NCBI RefSeq assembly: GCF_009687885.1
Contig: NZ_BLAF01000076.1
Coordinates: 1 to 52,472 of the forward strand
From: Acrocarpospora pleiomorpha
GTDB taxonomy: Bacteria; Actinomycetota; Actinomycetes; Streptosporangiales; Streptosporangiaceae
Reading direction: 5' to 3'
Length of the DNA: 52,472 bases
The first letter of the stretch is position 1. Every line of letters starts with the position of its first letter. This document shows, in pieces, positions 32,205-41,734 of the stretch. The notes under the pieces were generated by a model, which was not told where the DNA came from, searched no databases, and was given only the letters and a program-made list of their open reading frames with translations. Position numbers and translations under genes: made by a program.

Positions 32205-33218
32205 GTGGTCACATACATCATCCGGCGCCTGATCGGCGCCCTGCTCATGCTGGCCGTGGTCAGCATGGTCACCTTCTCGATCTTCTTCGTGGTGCCGAGG
32301 CTGGCCGGGGTCACCGCCACCGACTTCGCCAACCGCTACGTCGGGCGGGCCGCCACCCAGGAGACCGTCGTCGCCGTGGCGAACAAGCTCGGCCTCAACG
32401 ACCCCGTGGTCGTCCAGTACGGCCGCTGGGTGAAGGGCATCTTCGTCGGCGCCGAGTTCGATTACGGCAAGGGCGTCGAGCACTGCCCCGCCCCCTGCTT
32501 CGGCTACTCCTTCGTCACGAAGAACCCGGTCTGGCCGGACCTGGTCGACCGGATGCCGGTGACCCTGTCCCTCGCCGCCGGCGCGTCGGTCATCTGGCTG
32601 CTGGCCGGCGTCTCCGTCGGCGTGCTGTCGGCGCTGAGACGCGGGTCCATCTTCGACCGGACGGCGATGGTGATCGCCCTGTCGGGCGTCTCGCTGCCGC
32701 CGTTCTTCACCGGCCTGATCGCGCTGTCCCTGTTCAGCTACGGCCTGCGAATAACCGCGCCAGGCGGGGCGTACACGCCGCTGACCGAGAATCCGGCGGA
32801 ATGGGCCTACAGCCTGATCCTGCCCTGGCTCACCCTCGCCTTCCTCAACGCCGCCGCCTACGCCCGCCTCACCCGGGCCGGCATGCTGGAGACGATGGGG
32901 GAGGACTACATCCGCACCGCGCGGGCCAAGGGCCTGCGCGAGTCCACGGTCATCACCAAGCACGGCCTGCGCGCCGCCCTCACCCCGATCGTGACCATCT
33001 TCGGCCTGGACGTCGGCATTCTGCTCGGCGGCGCCATCCTCACCGAGAACGTCTTCTCGCTGCCCGGCCTCGGCAAGTACGCCACCCAGGCGATCTCCAC
33101 CCAGGACCTGCCCAAGATCATGGGCTTCACCATGCTGGCCGCCTTCTTCATCGTGATGGCGAACCTGATCGTGGACCTGCTGTACGCGGTCGTGGACCCG
33201 AGGGTGAGGCTGACATGA
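32205..33218 (+). CDS. Oligopeptide/dipeptide-type ABC transporter permease (OppB/DppB-like)
   Basis: The 337-aa protein is the second permease. The N-terminus TYIIRRLIGALLMLAVVSMV is the first membrane span usual for DppB, and the EAA loop reads YIRTARAKGLRESTVITKHG. It ends in LLYAVVDPRVRLT, also typical. A Cys-containing loop (HCPAPCFGYSF, about residues 87-97) is less common in the family. The GTG start has GAGGGGGG upstream. Its stop overlaps the next start by 4 bases. Confidence 0.92.
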   Translation: MVTYIIRRLIGALLMLAVVSMVTFSIFFVVPRLAGVTATDFANRYVGRAATQETVVAVANKLGLNDPVVVQYGRWVKGIFVGAEFDYGKGVEHCPAPCFGYSFVTKNPVWPDLVDRMPVTLSLAAGASVIWLLAGVSVGVLSALRRGSIFDRTAMVIALSGVSLPPFFTGLIALSLFSYGLRITAPGGAYTPLTENPAEWAYSLILPWLTLAFLNAAAYARLTRAGMLETMGEDYIRTARAKGLRESTVITKHGLRAALTPIVTIFGLDVGILLGGAILTENVFSLPGLGKYATQAISTQDLPKIMGFTMLAAFFIVMANLIVDLLYAVVDPRVRLT

Positions 33219-34242
33219 GCGAGCACTTCCTGGACGTCCGGGACCTGAAGATCCACTTCCCGACCGACGACGGCCTGGTCAAGTCCGTCGACGGGCTCTC
33301 CTTCCAGCTGGAGCGGGGCAAGACGCTCGGCATCGTGGGCGAGTCGGGCTCCGGCAAGAGCGTCACCTCGCTCGGCATCCTCGGCCTGCACAAGGGCGGC
33401 CGGGCCAGGATCTCCGGCGAGATCTGGCTGGACGGCGAGGAGCTGGTCAGCGCCACCCCCGAGCACGTGCGCCGGCTGCGCGGCAAGAAGATGGCGATGA
33501 TCTTCCAGGATCCGCTGTCGTCCATGCACCCGTACTTCACGGTCGGCGCCCAGATCATCGAGGCGTACCGGATCCACCACAAGGTCGCCAAGAAGGTCGC
33601 CCGCAAGCACGCCGTCGACCTGCTCGGCCGGGTCGGGATCCCGCAGCCGGAGCGGCGGGTGGACAGCTACCCGCACGAGTTCTCCGGCGGCATGCGGCAG
33701 CGCGCGATGATCGCCATGGCCCTGTCCTGCGACCCCGAGCTGCTCATCGCCGACGAGCCCACCACCGCGCTGGACGTCACCGTGCAGGCCCAGATCCTGG
33801 ACCTGATGCGCGACCTGCAGCGCGACTTCAACGCCGCGCTCATCATCATCACCCACGACCTGGGCGTGGTGGCCGAGCTCTCCGACGACATCCTCGTCAT
33901 GTACGGCGGCAAGGCCATCGAGTACGGCTCGGCCGAGGACATCTTCGAGCGGCCCGAGCACCCCTACACCTGGGGTTTGCTGGGCTCCATGCCCCGCCTG
34001 GACCGCGAGCCCACCGACCGGCTGCTGCCGATCAAGGGCTCCCCGCCCTCGCTCATCAACGTCCCGGCCGGGTGCGCGTTCCATCCGCGCTGCGCCTTCG
34101 AGGGCCGTACGGGCGGGAAGGCGAACACCGAGGTCCCGGATCTGGTCGAGACCGAGGGCGGCCATCTGGTCCGATGCCACCTGCCGCGGGAGGAGCGGCG
34201 CGCCATCTGGGCGACCGAGATCAAGCCGAACCTGGAGTCCGC

Positions 34243-34246
<4 letters not shown>
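33215..34246 (+). CDS. Peptide-type ABC transporter ATP-binding protein (OppD/DppD-like)
   Basis: The 343-aa ATPase powers the transporter. Walker A is GESGSGKS (about residues 44-51), the ABC signature is SGGMRQR and Walker B is LLIADEPTTALD. The C-terminal oligopeptide extension has the family Cys residues (GCAFHPRCAF, later VRCHLP), which in some DppD proteins bind an Fe-S cluster. It overlaps both neighbours by 4 bases. Confidence 0.93.
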
Positions 34247-35283
<1,037 letters not shown>

Positions 35284-35295
35284 CGCCTCCCGCCC

Positions 35296-35330
35296 GGCGC
35301 GGTCCCGCTCAGCCGGAGCGGGACCGCGCC
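35296..35330 (+). terminator. Terminator after the ABC transporter cluster
   Basis: GGCGCGGTCCCGCT (35296-35309) and AGCGGGACCGCGCC (35317-35330) form a perfect 14-bp stem with a 7-base loop. The right arm is partly duplicated at 35343-35358, where GGCGCGG-GA-CCGCGCC makes a second hairpin. The pair sits between converging genes and may stop transcription from both sides. Confidence 0.85.
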
Positions 35331-35362
35331 GTCGTTATGCCCGGCGCGGGACCGCGCCGTCG

Positions 35363-36376
35363 TCATGCGGGGACCAGCAGCGTGGCCAGCAGGCTGTCCA
35401 GGCTGATCAGCCCGGCCAGGCTGCCGTCAGCGTGCTGGACCAGGGCCAGCTGGCTGTGCGCGTCCCGAAGGACGCTGACCGCCTGGGCGACCGAGGTGCC
35501 GGCGGGCAGCGAGGGGATGCGGTAGGCCAGCGCCCCGGCTCGCGTGGCCAGGCCGCGCCGGCCGGCCAGGTAGGCGTCCCGCACGTGGACGATGCCCACC
35601 GGTCGCCGGCCGTCGAAGACCGCCAACCGGGTACGGCCGCTGGTGGTGGCGGTGCCGATCACCTGTGCCGGGGTGGCGTCGGCGGGGACGGCGACGATGT
35701 CGGCGGCGGGGGTGATCAGCGCGGCGATCGGGGTGGCGGGCGCCTGGAGCGCCTGGGCCAGGATGGCGTGCTCATCGGCCTCCAGCAGCCCCAGACGGCG
35801 TGATTCCGCGACCAGATGGCGCAGCTGCTCGGGCGTGCGGTGATTGTCCTCCCCGGTGCGCGGGCGGATCCGGAACAGCCTCAGCAGCAGGTCGCTGATG
35901 CCGTTGAGCAGCCGCAGCAGCGGGCGGACGGCCAGGGTGAAGGCCCGGAACGGCAACGCCAGCAGGGTGGCCGAGCGTTCGGGGTGGGCGATCGCCCAGG
36001 ACTTGGGAGCCATCTCGCCGATCACCATGTGCAGGAAGGTCACCAGCGCCAGGGCGATGACGAAGGCGACCGCGTGCGCGCCCGCCTCCGGCAGGCCCAG
36101 GCTGTCGAACAGCGGGGTGAGAGTGCCGGCGATGACGGGTTCGGAGACCACGCCCAGCCCGAGCGAGCACAAGGTGATGCCGAGCTGGGCGCCGGCCAGC
36201 ATCAGCGACAGTTCCTTGATCCCGGACACCGCCGCGGCGGCGCCTCTGTTGCCCCGCGCGGCGGCCTTCTCCAGCCGGTGGCGTTTGGCGGCCACGAGCG
36301 CGAACTCGGCGGCGACGAAGAAGCCGTTGCCGATCAGCAGAGCCAGCGTGACCGCCAGGCCGGTGGTCAGGTTCAC
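35363..36376 (-). CDS. HlyC/CorC-type transporter, DUF21 plus CBS domains (second of pair)
   Basis: The 337-aa protein has an N-terminal DUF21/CNNM membrane domain (about residues 1-190, with GNGFFVAAEFALVAAKRHRL and LAGAQLGITLCSLGLGVVSEP) and a C-terminal CBS pair (about 200-337). Family members are linked to Mg2+/Co2+ export or regulation. It lacks the CorC_HlyC C-terminal domain that longer relatives carry. The GTG start at 36376 overlaps the upstream gene stop (GTGA) and has GGAGGAG upstream. It most likely forms a heteromeric unit with the preceding paralogue. Confidence 0.87.
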   Translation of the reverse strand: MNLTTGLAVTLALLIGNGFFVAAEFALVAAKRHRLEKAAARGNRGAAAAVSGIKELSLMLAGAQLGITLCSLGLGVVSEPVIAGTLTPLFDSLGLPEAGAHAVAFVIALALVTFLHMVIGEMAPKSWAIAHPERSATLLALPFRAFTLAVRPLLRLLNGISDLLLRLFRIRPRTGEDNHRTPEQLRHLVAESRRLGLLEADEHAILAQALQAPATPIAALITPAADIVAVPADATPAQVIGTATTSGRTRLAVFDGRRPVGIVHVRDAYLAGRRGLATRAGALAYRIPSLPAGTSVAQAVSVLRDAHSQLALVQHADGSLAGLISLDSLLATLLVPA

Positions 36377-37749
36377 GACTGCTCCTCCAAGATCTGGCCG
36401 TCGTGGGCCGGTTCCGCTTGCCCGGGGAGGATGGGCGTCAGATGGACCCGCTCCGGCACGTGCCGGTACAGGCTGAGGACCTCGATCCGGGCCTGGGTGG
36501 GCCGATCGGACTCCAGCGTGGGCGGCAGGTCGACGGTGATGACGTCCCCGGGGACGGCGAAGCGGCCGAGCCGGTGCAGGATCAGCCCGGCGAGGGTGTC
36601 GTAGTCGTCCTGGTCCGGCAGTTCCAGATCGGTGGCCAGGTCGATCTCGTCGATGCGCAGCCCGGCGTCGATGTCCCAGCCGTCGCCGCGGCGCCGGATC
36701 GAGGCGTCGGCGGCGTCGTTCTCGTCGGCGATCTCGCCGACCAGTTCCTCGGCCACGTCCTCCCACGTGACCAGCCCGGCCAGGCCGCCGTGCTCGTCCA
36801 GGACGCAGGCGACCTCCTGGCCGCGCTGGTGCATCTGGGCGACCAGGGCGGGCAGCGAGGCCGAGAACGGCACCATGAGCACAGGCAGGGCCAGATCGGA
36901 TATCCGCGTCCGGGCGGCCGCCTCGGCCGGGACGGCGGCGACCTCGCGCAGGCCGACGATGCCGATCACCTCCTGGCCCGGGTCGGCGAGCACCGGGTAG
37001 TGGGTGTGCCCGTGGGCGGCGATCAGCTCGTCCAGGTCGGCGACGGTGGCCTCGGCGTCCACGGTGATGACGTTCACGCGCGGGACCATGACCTCGTCGG
37101 CGGTGTGGCCGGCGAAGGCGAGCGCGCGTTCCAGCACGTCGGCATGGCTGCCGGGCAGGTGGCCGTGCGCTTGGGACTCGCCGATGATGTGGCCGAGCTC
37201 CTCCAGGGCGGCGCCGTGGTGCAACTCCTCGACTGGTTCGATGCCGAGCCGGCGCAGCAGCTTGGTCGCCGCGGCGTCGAACAGCCTGATCACCGGTCCG
37301 GCGATGGACAGGTAGACCAGGGTGGATCCGGCCAGCGCGCGGGCCAGCGGTTCGGGCCTGGCCAGCGCCCAGTTCTTGGGCGCCAGCTCGCCCAGCACCA
37401 TCTGGATGACGGTGGCCAGCGCGAACCCCAGGGCCAGCGAGATGCCGCCGGTCATGCCCTCGGGCACGCCCACCGCCGCCAGGACGGGGGCCACGAGTTC
37501 GGCCAGGGCGGGCTTGGCGATGAAGCCGACCACCAGCGCGGTGACGGTGATCCCCAGCTGGGCGCCCGACAGCATGAACGACAACCGCTCCAGCACCCGG
37601 ACCGCCTTGGCCGCCTTGGCGTCCCCCGCCGCCGCCTGCTGCGTCAACGTCAGCCGGTCGGCGCTGACGTAGGCGAACTCCTGGGCCACGAAGTAGCCGG
37701 TGGCCAAGGTCAGCACGAAGACGGCCAGCAGGCCGAGCGCCACGCTCAT
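36373..37749 (-). CDS. HlyC/CorC-type transporter, DUF21, CBS and CorC domains (first of pair)
   Basis: The 458-aa protein has a DUF21 membrane domain (FVAQEFAYVSADRLTL, LSGAQLGITVTALVVGFIA, VLGELAPKNWA), two CBS domains (about 210-340, ending CVLDEHGGLAGLVTWEDVAEELVGEI) and a CorC-type C-terminal domain with DYDTLAGLILHRLGRFAVPGD. Such proteins act in divalent cation homeostasis; the ion is unknown. The ATG at 37749 has GAGGGGGG eight bases upstream; a GTG 9 bases earlier is possible but too close to that site. Confidence 0.89.
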   Translation of the reverse strand: MSVALGLLAVFVLTLATGYFVAQEFAYVSADRLTLTQQAAAGDAKAAKAVRVLERLSFMLSGAQLGITVTALVVGFIAKPALAELVAPVLAAVGVPEGMTGGISLALGFALATVIQMVLGELAPKNWALARPEPLARALAGSTLVYLSIAGPVIRLFDAAATKLLRRLGIEPVEELHHGAALEELGHIIGESQAHGHLPGSHADVLERALAFAGHTADEVMVPRVNVITVDAEATVADLDELIAAHGHTHYPVLADPGQEVIGIVGLREVAAVPAEAAARTRISDLALPVLMVPFSASLPALVAQMHQRGQEVACVLDEHGGLAGLVTWEDVAEELVGEIADENDAADASIRRRGDGWDIDAGLRIDEIDLATDLELPDQDDYDTLAGLILHRLGRFAVPGDVITVDLPPTLESDRPTQARIEVLSLYRHVPERVHLTPILPGQAEPAHDGQILEEQS

Positions 37750-38038
37750 CGAGCCCACCCCCCTCGCCTGGACGGGCAGATCATGACGCTACGACTACTC
37801 GGGTCCGCTGACACGGACACCACCACCGACCTTTCCTGCGCGCTTCCCGCCGAGGCCCGCCAACGCGTGAGGAGGACGCCGGACACTGATGTTGGACCGT
37901 AGCCGATCGGCTGTGGCCTGTCCGCATGGGGGACAGCCGAGCACATCCCATCGGAGGCCGCATCCCGGCTAACGCGCACACAGAGGCCAAAGTGCCGGAT
38001 GTGAGCAGCGTCTCTCGTCGGTGGGAGGGCCTGGACCT
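37750..38038. other. Spacer upstream of the CBS transporter pair
   Basis: I see no gene here. A perfect 12-bp palindrome, AGCCGATCGGCT, lies at 37901-37912, about 150 bases upstream of the transporter start, and could be an operator. No promoter pair is convincing. Confidence 0.4.
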
Positions 38039-38221
38039 TCAGGCGTCGTAGTCCAGCAGGTCGCCCGGCCGGCAGTCGAGTTCCCGGCAGATCGCGCTCA
38101 ACGTGGAGAAACGGATCGCCCGGGCCCTGCCGTTCTTCAGGATCGACAGATTCACGATCGTCACGCCCACTCGATCGGCCGGCTCGGTCGGTGTCGTGCC
38201 CCGATCGCCCAGCGGCTTCAG
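38039..38221 (-). pseudogene. Xre-type (YozG-like) small regulator, missing start
   Basis: Read on the minus strand, the last 45 or so residues are a clear Cro/C1-type helix-turn-helix of the YozG group: ADRVGVTIVNLSILKNGRAR, then AIRFSTLSAICRELDCRPGD, ending LLDYDA. Intact relatives are about 65-75 aa and begin with a short beta strand and a helix. Here the match fades just where the response-regulator stop lies (38218-38220), and the frame has no ATG there; only a CTG at 38221 or a start deep in the response-regulator frame could serve. I infer that a deletion joined the two genes and removed the start. It might still be expressed from a weak start. Confidence 0.6.
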
Positions 38222-38901
38222 GGAAGCGCGCCGGGTGTGATCAGCCCGGTCTCGTACGCGAGGACGACCGCCTGCACCCGATCCCGCAGCGCAAGTTTCG
38301 TCAGCACATTTCCGACATGCGTCTTGACTGTGGTCTCGCTGACCACCAGCTCGCGAGCGATCTCCGCGTTGGAGAGACCCTTCGCGATCAGCCGCAGGAC
38401 CTCCAGTTCGCGCTCGGTGAGGCGGTCCAGGCGGGCCGGGGTGGCCTGCTGGTGGGCGGTGGGCAGATGGGTGGCGAAACGGTCCAGCAGGCGCCGGGTG
38501 ACGCTGGGAGCCACGATCGCGTCTCCGGCCGCCACCACCCGGATGGCCTGCAACAGCTCGTCCGGCGGCACGTCCTTCAGCAGGAACCCGCTCGCGCCCG
38601 CCCGCAGCGCCTCCACGATGTACTCATCGAGGTCGAAGGTGGTCAGCACCAGCACCCGGGGCACATGCGCACTCGGCGCCGCCTCCCTGACGATGCGCCG
38701 GGTCGCCTCGATCCCGTCCATGCCCGGCATCCGGATGTCCATCAGAACCACATCCGGCAGCAGCGCGCGCGCCTGATCCATCGCCGTGGAACCGTCACCC
38801 GCCTCACCGACCACGGTGACGTCCTGCTCCGCCTCCAGAATGAAGCGGAACCCCGTGCGCAGCAGCGGCTGGTCGTCCACCAGCAGCACCCTGATCGTCA
38901 T
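38218..38901 (-). CDS. NarL/LuxR family response regulator
   Basis: The 227-aa protein has a receiver domain (residues 1-120) with acidic pocket Asp9-Asp10, phosphoacceptor Asp55 (VVLMDIRMPG) and the conserved Thr and Lys regions (VLTTFDLDEY, GFLLKDV). The LuxR helix-turn-helix is at about 155-215 (LTERELEVLRLIAKGLSNAE, then SETTVKTHVGNVLTKLAL). Its ATG overlaps the histidine kinase stop by 4 bases, so the two are a cognate pair. The genes it controls are unknown. Confidence 0.93.
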   Translation of the reverse strand: MTIRVLLVDDQPLLRTGFRFILEAEQDVTVVGEAGDGSTAMDQARALLPDVVLMDIRMPGMDGIEATRRIVREAAPSAHVPRVLVLTTFDLDEYIVEALRAGASGFLLKDVPPDELLQAIRVVAAGDAIVAPSVTRRLLDRFATHLPTAHQQATPARLDRLTERELEVLRLIAKGLSNAEIARELVVSETTVKTHVGNVLTKLALRDRVQAVVLAYETGLITPGALP

Positions 38902-40193
38902 GGTCTGTCCTTGAGGGGGAACTGGGCGCGGACCTCGAAGCCGCCCCCCTGGCGCGGGCCTATCCGCAGGACTCCACCATAGAGGGCGACGCGCTCCTTG
39001 ATGCCCACCAAGCCGTGCCCTTTCCCCCGGCCCGGCCCGTGACCCGTTCTTCCCTGACCCATGCCCTGACCCATGCCATGACTCGTGCCATGACCCGCTC
39101 CGTGACTCCGCTCCGGAACCGTCCCGGGCTGGCGCTGGTCCGGGCCGCGGCCGTCGTCCTCGACGTGCACGGTGAGCTCGCCGGGGTCCTGCCGTACCGT
39201 CACCCAGGCCCTGGCCGTGGGGCCGGCGTGCCGCAGGCTGTTGGTGAGCGCCTCCTGGACCAGGCGGTAGGCGGCCAGATCGATGCCGGGCGGCAGGTCG
39301 AGTTGCTCGCCCTCCAGCCAGAGCTGGGTGCGCAGCCCGGCCTCGCGCATCTGCTCGACCAGGGACGGGAGATCGTGCATGCCCGGCTGCGGGCCGCGCT
39401 CGGCCGGGCCGTCGGTGCGGAGCACGCCGACGATGTTGCGCATCTCCGCCATCGCGGTGCGGCCCATCTGCTCGATCGCCAGCAGCGCGTCCTCGGCCAC
39501 CTGGAGGTCCTTGTAGAGCATCTTGCGCGCCGCGGCCGCCTGCACGGTCATCACGCTGACATGGTGGGCGACCACGTCGTGCAGCTCCCGCGCGATCCTG
39601 GACCGCTCCTCCGCCCGCGCCGCCCGGGTGTCGGCCTCTCTGGCCCGCTCCAGCCGGTCCGCCCGATCCACCAGCTCATCCAGGTACGCCCGGCGCAGCC
39701 GCACACTCCGCCCGAGCACCCAGCACAACGTGACCAAGGCCACCACCACGACATGGTCGGCCCAGCCGAACCGTTCGTTGGCGAGCGCCACCGTGAGCAG
39801 GTAGCCGAGCAGCGTGTACACCGCGCCGACCACGCTCAGCGCCAGCCCTCGGTAGGCGGCCACCGTGTAGAGCAGGATGGCCGCCGCCAGGCTGGCAAGC
39901 CCCGCGTTGAAATGCAGCATGTCCAGCGCGAACTGCGGCACGGCCACGGCCAGCAGCAACACGAACGGCCAGCGCCGCCGCAGCATCACCGACATCGTCA
40001 TGACCCCGGCCAGCAGCAGGCTGCCCGCGTTCGGCTCGCGCATCGGGACCAGCGCGACCCCGCTCCACTCCGCGATCATCTCGGCGTCGGTGATCAGGAT
40101 GAAAACGGTGGACGCCACCGTCAGCGTGACCGCGAGCACTGAGTCCCCGATCAGGGGAAAAGCCCGGAGCCAGGACCGCAAGCTGCTACGCAC
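38898..40193 (-). CDS. Sensor histidine kinase (HisKA_3) with His/Gly-rich insert in the ATP lid
   Basis: The 431-aa kinase has about six membrane spans (residues 15-165) with short loops and no large sensor domain. A dimerisation region follows with phosphoacceptor His205 (ARELHDVVAHH). The HATPase domain has the N-box (YRLVQEALTNSLRHA), G1 (HVEDDGRGP) and G2 (HGLVGIKERV). Between G1 and G2 lies an unusual insert at about residues 363-392 (39018-39107), rich in Gly, His, Met and Gln (SHGAGHGTSHGMGQGMGQG and onward). It is encoded by short repeats. The start is a GTG at 40193 without a good ribosome site, so the true N-terminus is uncertain. Confidence 0.87.
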   Translation of the reverse strand: MRSSLRSWLRAFPLIGDSVLAVTLTVASTVFILITDAEMIAEWSGVALVPMREPNAGSLLLAGVMTMSVMLRRRWPFVLLLAVAVPQFALDMLHFNAGLASLAAAILLYTVAAYRGLALSVVGAVYTLLGYLLTVALANERFGWADHVVVVALVTLCWVLGRSVRLRRAYLDELVDRADRLERAREADTRAARAEERSRIARELHDVVAHHVSVMTVQAAAARKMLYKDLQVAEDALLAIEQMGRTAMAEMRNIVGVLRTDGPAERGPQPGMHDLPSLVEQMREAGLRTQLWLEGEQLDLPPGIDLAAYRLVQEALTNSLRHAGPTARAWVTVRQDPGELTVHVEDDGRGPDQRQPGTVPERSHGAGHGTSHGMGQGMGQGRTGHGPGRGKGHGLVGIKERVALYGGVLRIGPRQGGGFEVRAQFPLKDRP

Positions 40194-40229
40194 CCAACAA
40201 ATTTAGGCCGCTCCCCACCCCTCCTGCCT

Positions 40230-40870
40230 CATCCCCACGAATGATGCGCACACCCACCCCAGCTCCGTTCGGGCGCTGTCGGGCGGCGAGGAGTCTTTGG
40301 ATCCTGGCGTCTTCGAGATTGAGTGGTGCGCCCACCCAGTTCTGTTTGGGTGCTGTCGGGCGATGAGGAGTCTTTGATCCCGATGTCTTCGAGCTCCCGC
40401 GAGTGGTGCGCGCACTCGCCCGGTTCCGTTTCGCCGCGCCCAGGCTGTGCTCGAACTCCCGGTCCAGCGTGTCGCGGATGGCTTGATGGTCGAGCTCGGG
40501 CGAGGCCAGGATCTGGTGTGCGCCGGGTCCCTCCAGGGCGGCGGTCCCCAGCAGGAGATGCCGTGCCTCGATCGTCTCAGGTCGTTGTTGTTGCCCGCGC
40601 CGCGCCGGTCGTTGAAGCCGGGGTTCGTGCTGGGCGCGCCGTCGTCGGGCGCTGTCTGGGGTGAGGGGTCTTTGATCCTGGTGTCTTCGAGTTCCCGTGA
40701 GTGGTGCGCGCACTCATCCCGGTTCCGTTTTGGACGCTGTCTCGGGTGAGGAGTTTTGATGCCCGGGTCTTCGAGATTCTGCGAATGATGCGCGCACCCA
40801 TTCCCCGCGCCCTATCGGGCGGGGGTGCCTCTGGGCCCGGTGCTCCTGGTGCCTTCGAGCGGGGTGGAGG
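40230..40870. repeat. Degenerate tandem repeats of about 76-84 bp
   Basis: Units share GCTGTCGGG, GAGGAGTCTTTGATC, the anchor TCTTCGAG and GTGGTGCGCGCAC. The anchor occurs at 40310, 40386, 40684 and 40768, with a weaker copy at 40852. Two units precede and two to three follow the Clp-like insert, as if an array had been split or a gene had been invaded. Confidence 0.7.
40429..40587 (-). pseudogene. Clp N-terminal (Clp_N repeat) domain remnant
   Basis: In one minus-strand frame about 50 residues read EARHLLLGTAALEGPGAHQI and then LASPELDHQAIRDTLDREFE, closely resembling one Clp_N repeat (EHLLLGLL followed by LGVDPEALR-type helices). No ATPase domain follows, and the flanks are repeat sequence. 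A standalone Clp_N protein, common in actinobacteria, is the likely ancestor. The frame stays open into the repeats, so a chimeric product cannot be excluded. Confidence 0.5.
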
Positions 40871-40873
40871 GCG

Positions 40874-41734
40874 TCAGAGTTCGTCGGTGGCGGCTCTGCG
40901 GGGGAGGCGGCGGGATGGGCGGGGTTCCCGGTCGGGTACCGGGGGTGGGGTGCCGCCGAACTCGGGGCAGAGGGCCTGGTGGTCGCACCAGTCGCAGAGC
41001 CGGGAGCGGCGGGCTCGCCATTCGCGGGTGCGCAGCGAGCGGTCGATGGCCTCCCAGAGGGCCTGGACCTTGCGCTCGGTCGCCCGCAAATCGGCTTCGT
41101 CGGGCAGGTAGCGCAGCACCTCGCCGTTGCCCAGATACATCAATTGGAGCATGCGCGGCACGCTGCCCTGCTGCCGCCACAACACCAGCGCGTAGAACTT
41201 CATCTGGAACAGCGCCTTGGCCTCGAAGTCGGGCCCCGGCGCGCTGCCGGTCTTGTAGTCGACCACCCGCACCTCGCCGGTGGGCGCCACGTCCAGCCGG
41301 TCGATGTATCCGCGCAGCATCAGCCCGCTGTCCAGCACGGCCTCGACGTAGAGCTCACGCTCGGCCGGTTCGAGCCGCCGCGGATCCTCCAGCGTGAAAT
41401 ACCGCCCGAGCATCGCCCGCGCCTGTTCCAACCAATCGTCCCGCTCGCCGTCGTCGACGAACAGCGCGCCATAATCCGGCTCCTCGGCCAGCAGCCGCCG
41501 CCACTGCGGTTCCAGCAACTCCTGGGCCGCCACGACCGTCCGTCCATCGGCGGGCAGATCGTACAACCGCTCCAGCACGGCGTGCACCAGCGTTCCGCGC
41601 ACGGCCGCCGCCGACGGCTTCTCCGGCAGCTGATCGATCACCCTGAACCTGTAAAGCAGCGGGCATGTCATGAAATCGCCGGCACGAGAGGGGGAAAGCG
41701 CCCCGATGATCGCGCGCTCCTCGGTCAGGGTCAT
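40874..41734 (-). CDS. RecB-family PD-(D/E)XK exonuclease with Fe-S cluster cysteines
   Basis: The 286-aa protein is a stand-alone nuclease of the RecB/Cas4/AddB type. Motifs are LSPSRAGDFMTCPLLYRFR at the N-terminus, RGTLVHAVLERLYD (His of motif I), GYIDRLDVA (Asp of motif II) and VRVVDYKTGS (Lys of motif III). Cys24 together with Cys247, Cys250 and Cys256 (LCDWCDHQALC) match the ligands that bind a 4Fe-4S cluster in this group. The ATG at 41734 begins MTLTEERAIIGALSPSRA; the frame extends upstream only through repeat DNA. In mycobacteria the homologue (Rv2119) also lies near trmI. Its biological role is not defined. Confidence 0.87.
   Translation of the reverse strand: MTLTEERAIIGALSPSRAGDFMTCPLLYRFRVIDQLPEKPSAAAVRGTLVHAVLERLYDLPADGRTVVAAQELLEPQWRRLLAEEPDYGALFVDDGERDDWLEQARAMLGRYFTLEDPRRLEPAERELYVEAVLDSGLMLRGYIDRLDVAPTGEVRVVDYKTGSAPGPDFEAKALFQMKFYALVLWRQQGSVPRMLQLMYLGNGEVLRYLPDEADLRATERKVQALWEAIDRSLRTREWRARRSRLCDWCDHQALCPEFGGTPPPVPDREPRPSRRLPRRAATDEL

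Larger units (their letters stand above)
40194..40873. other. Gap with degenerate repeats and a Clp N-domain remnant
   Basis: These 680 bases between the histidine kinase and the RecB-type nuclease have no intact gene. They contain diverged repeat units of about 76-84 bases on both sides of a piece that resembles a Clp N-terminal domain (40429-40587, minus strand). Open frames exist on both strands but read repeat peptides with no recognisable fold. Confidence 0.6.

Noticed and set aside
40186..40713. Intact 175-aa minus-strand gene
   Set aside because: Only the middle about 50 residues resemble Clp_N. Both ends translate repeat DNA, so a remnant is more likely.
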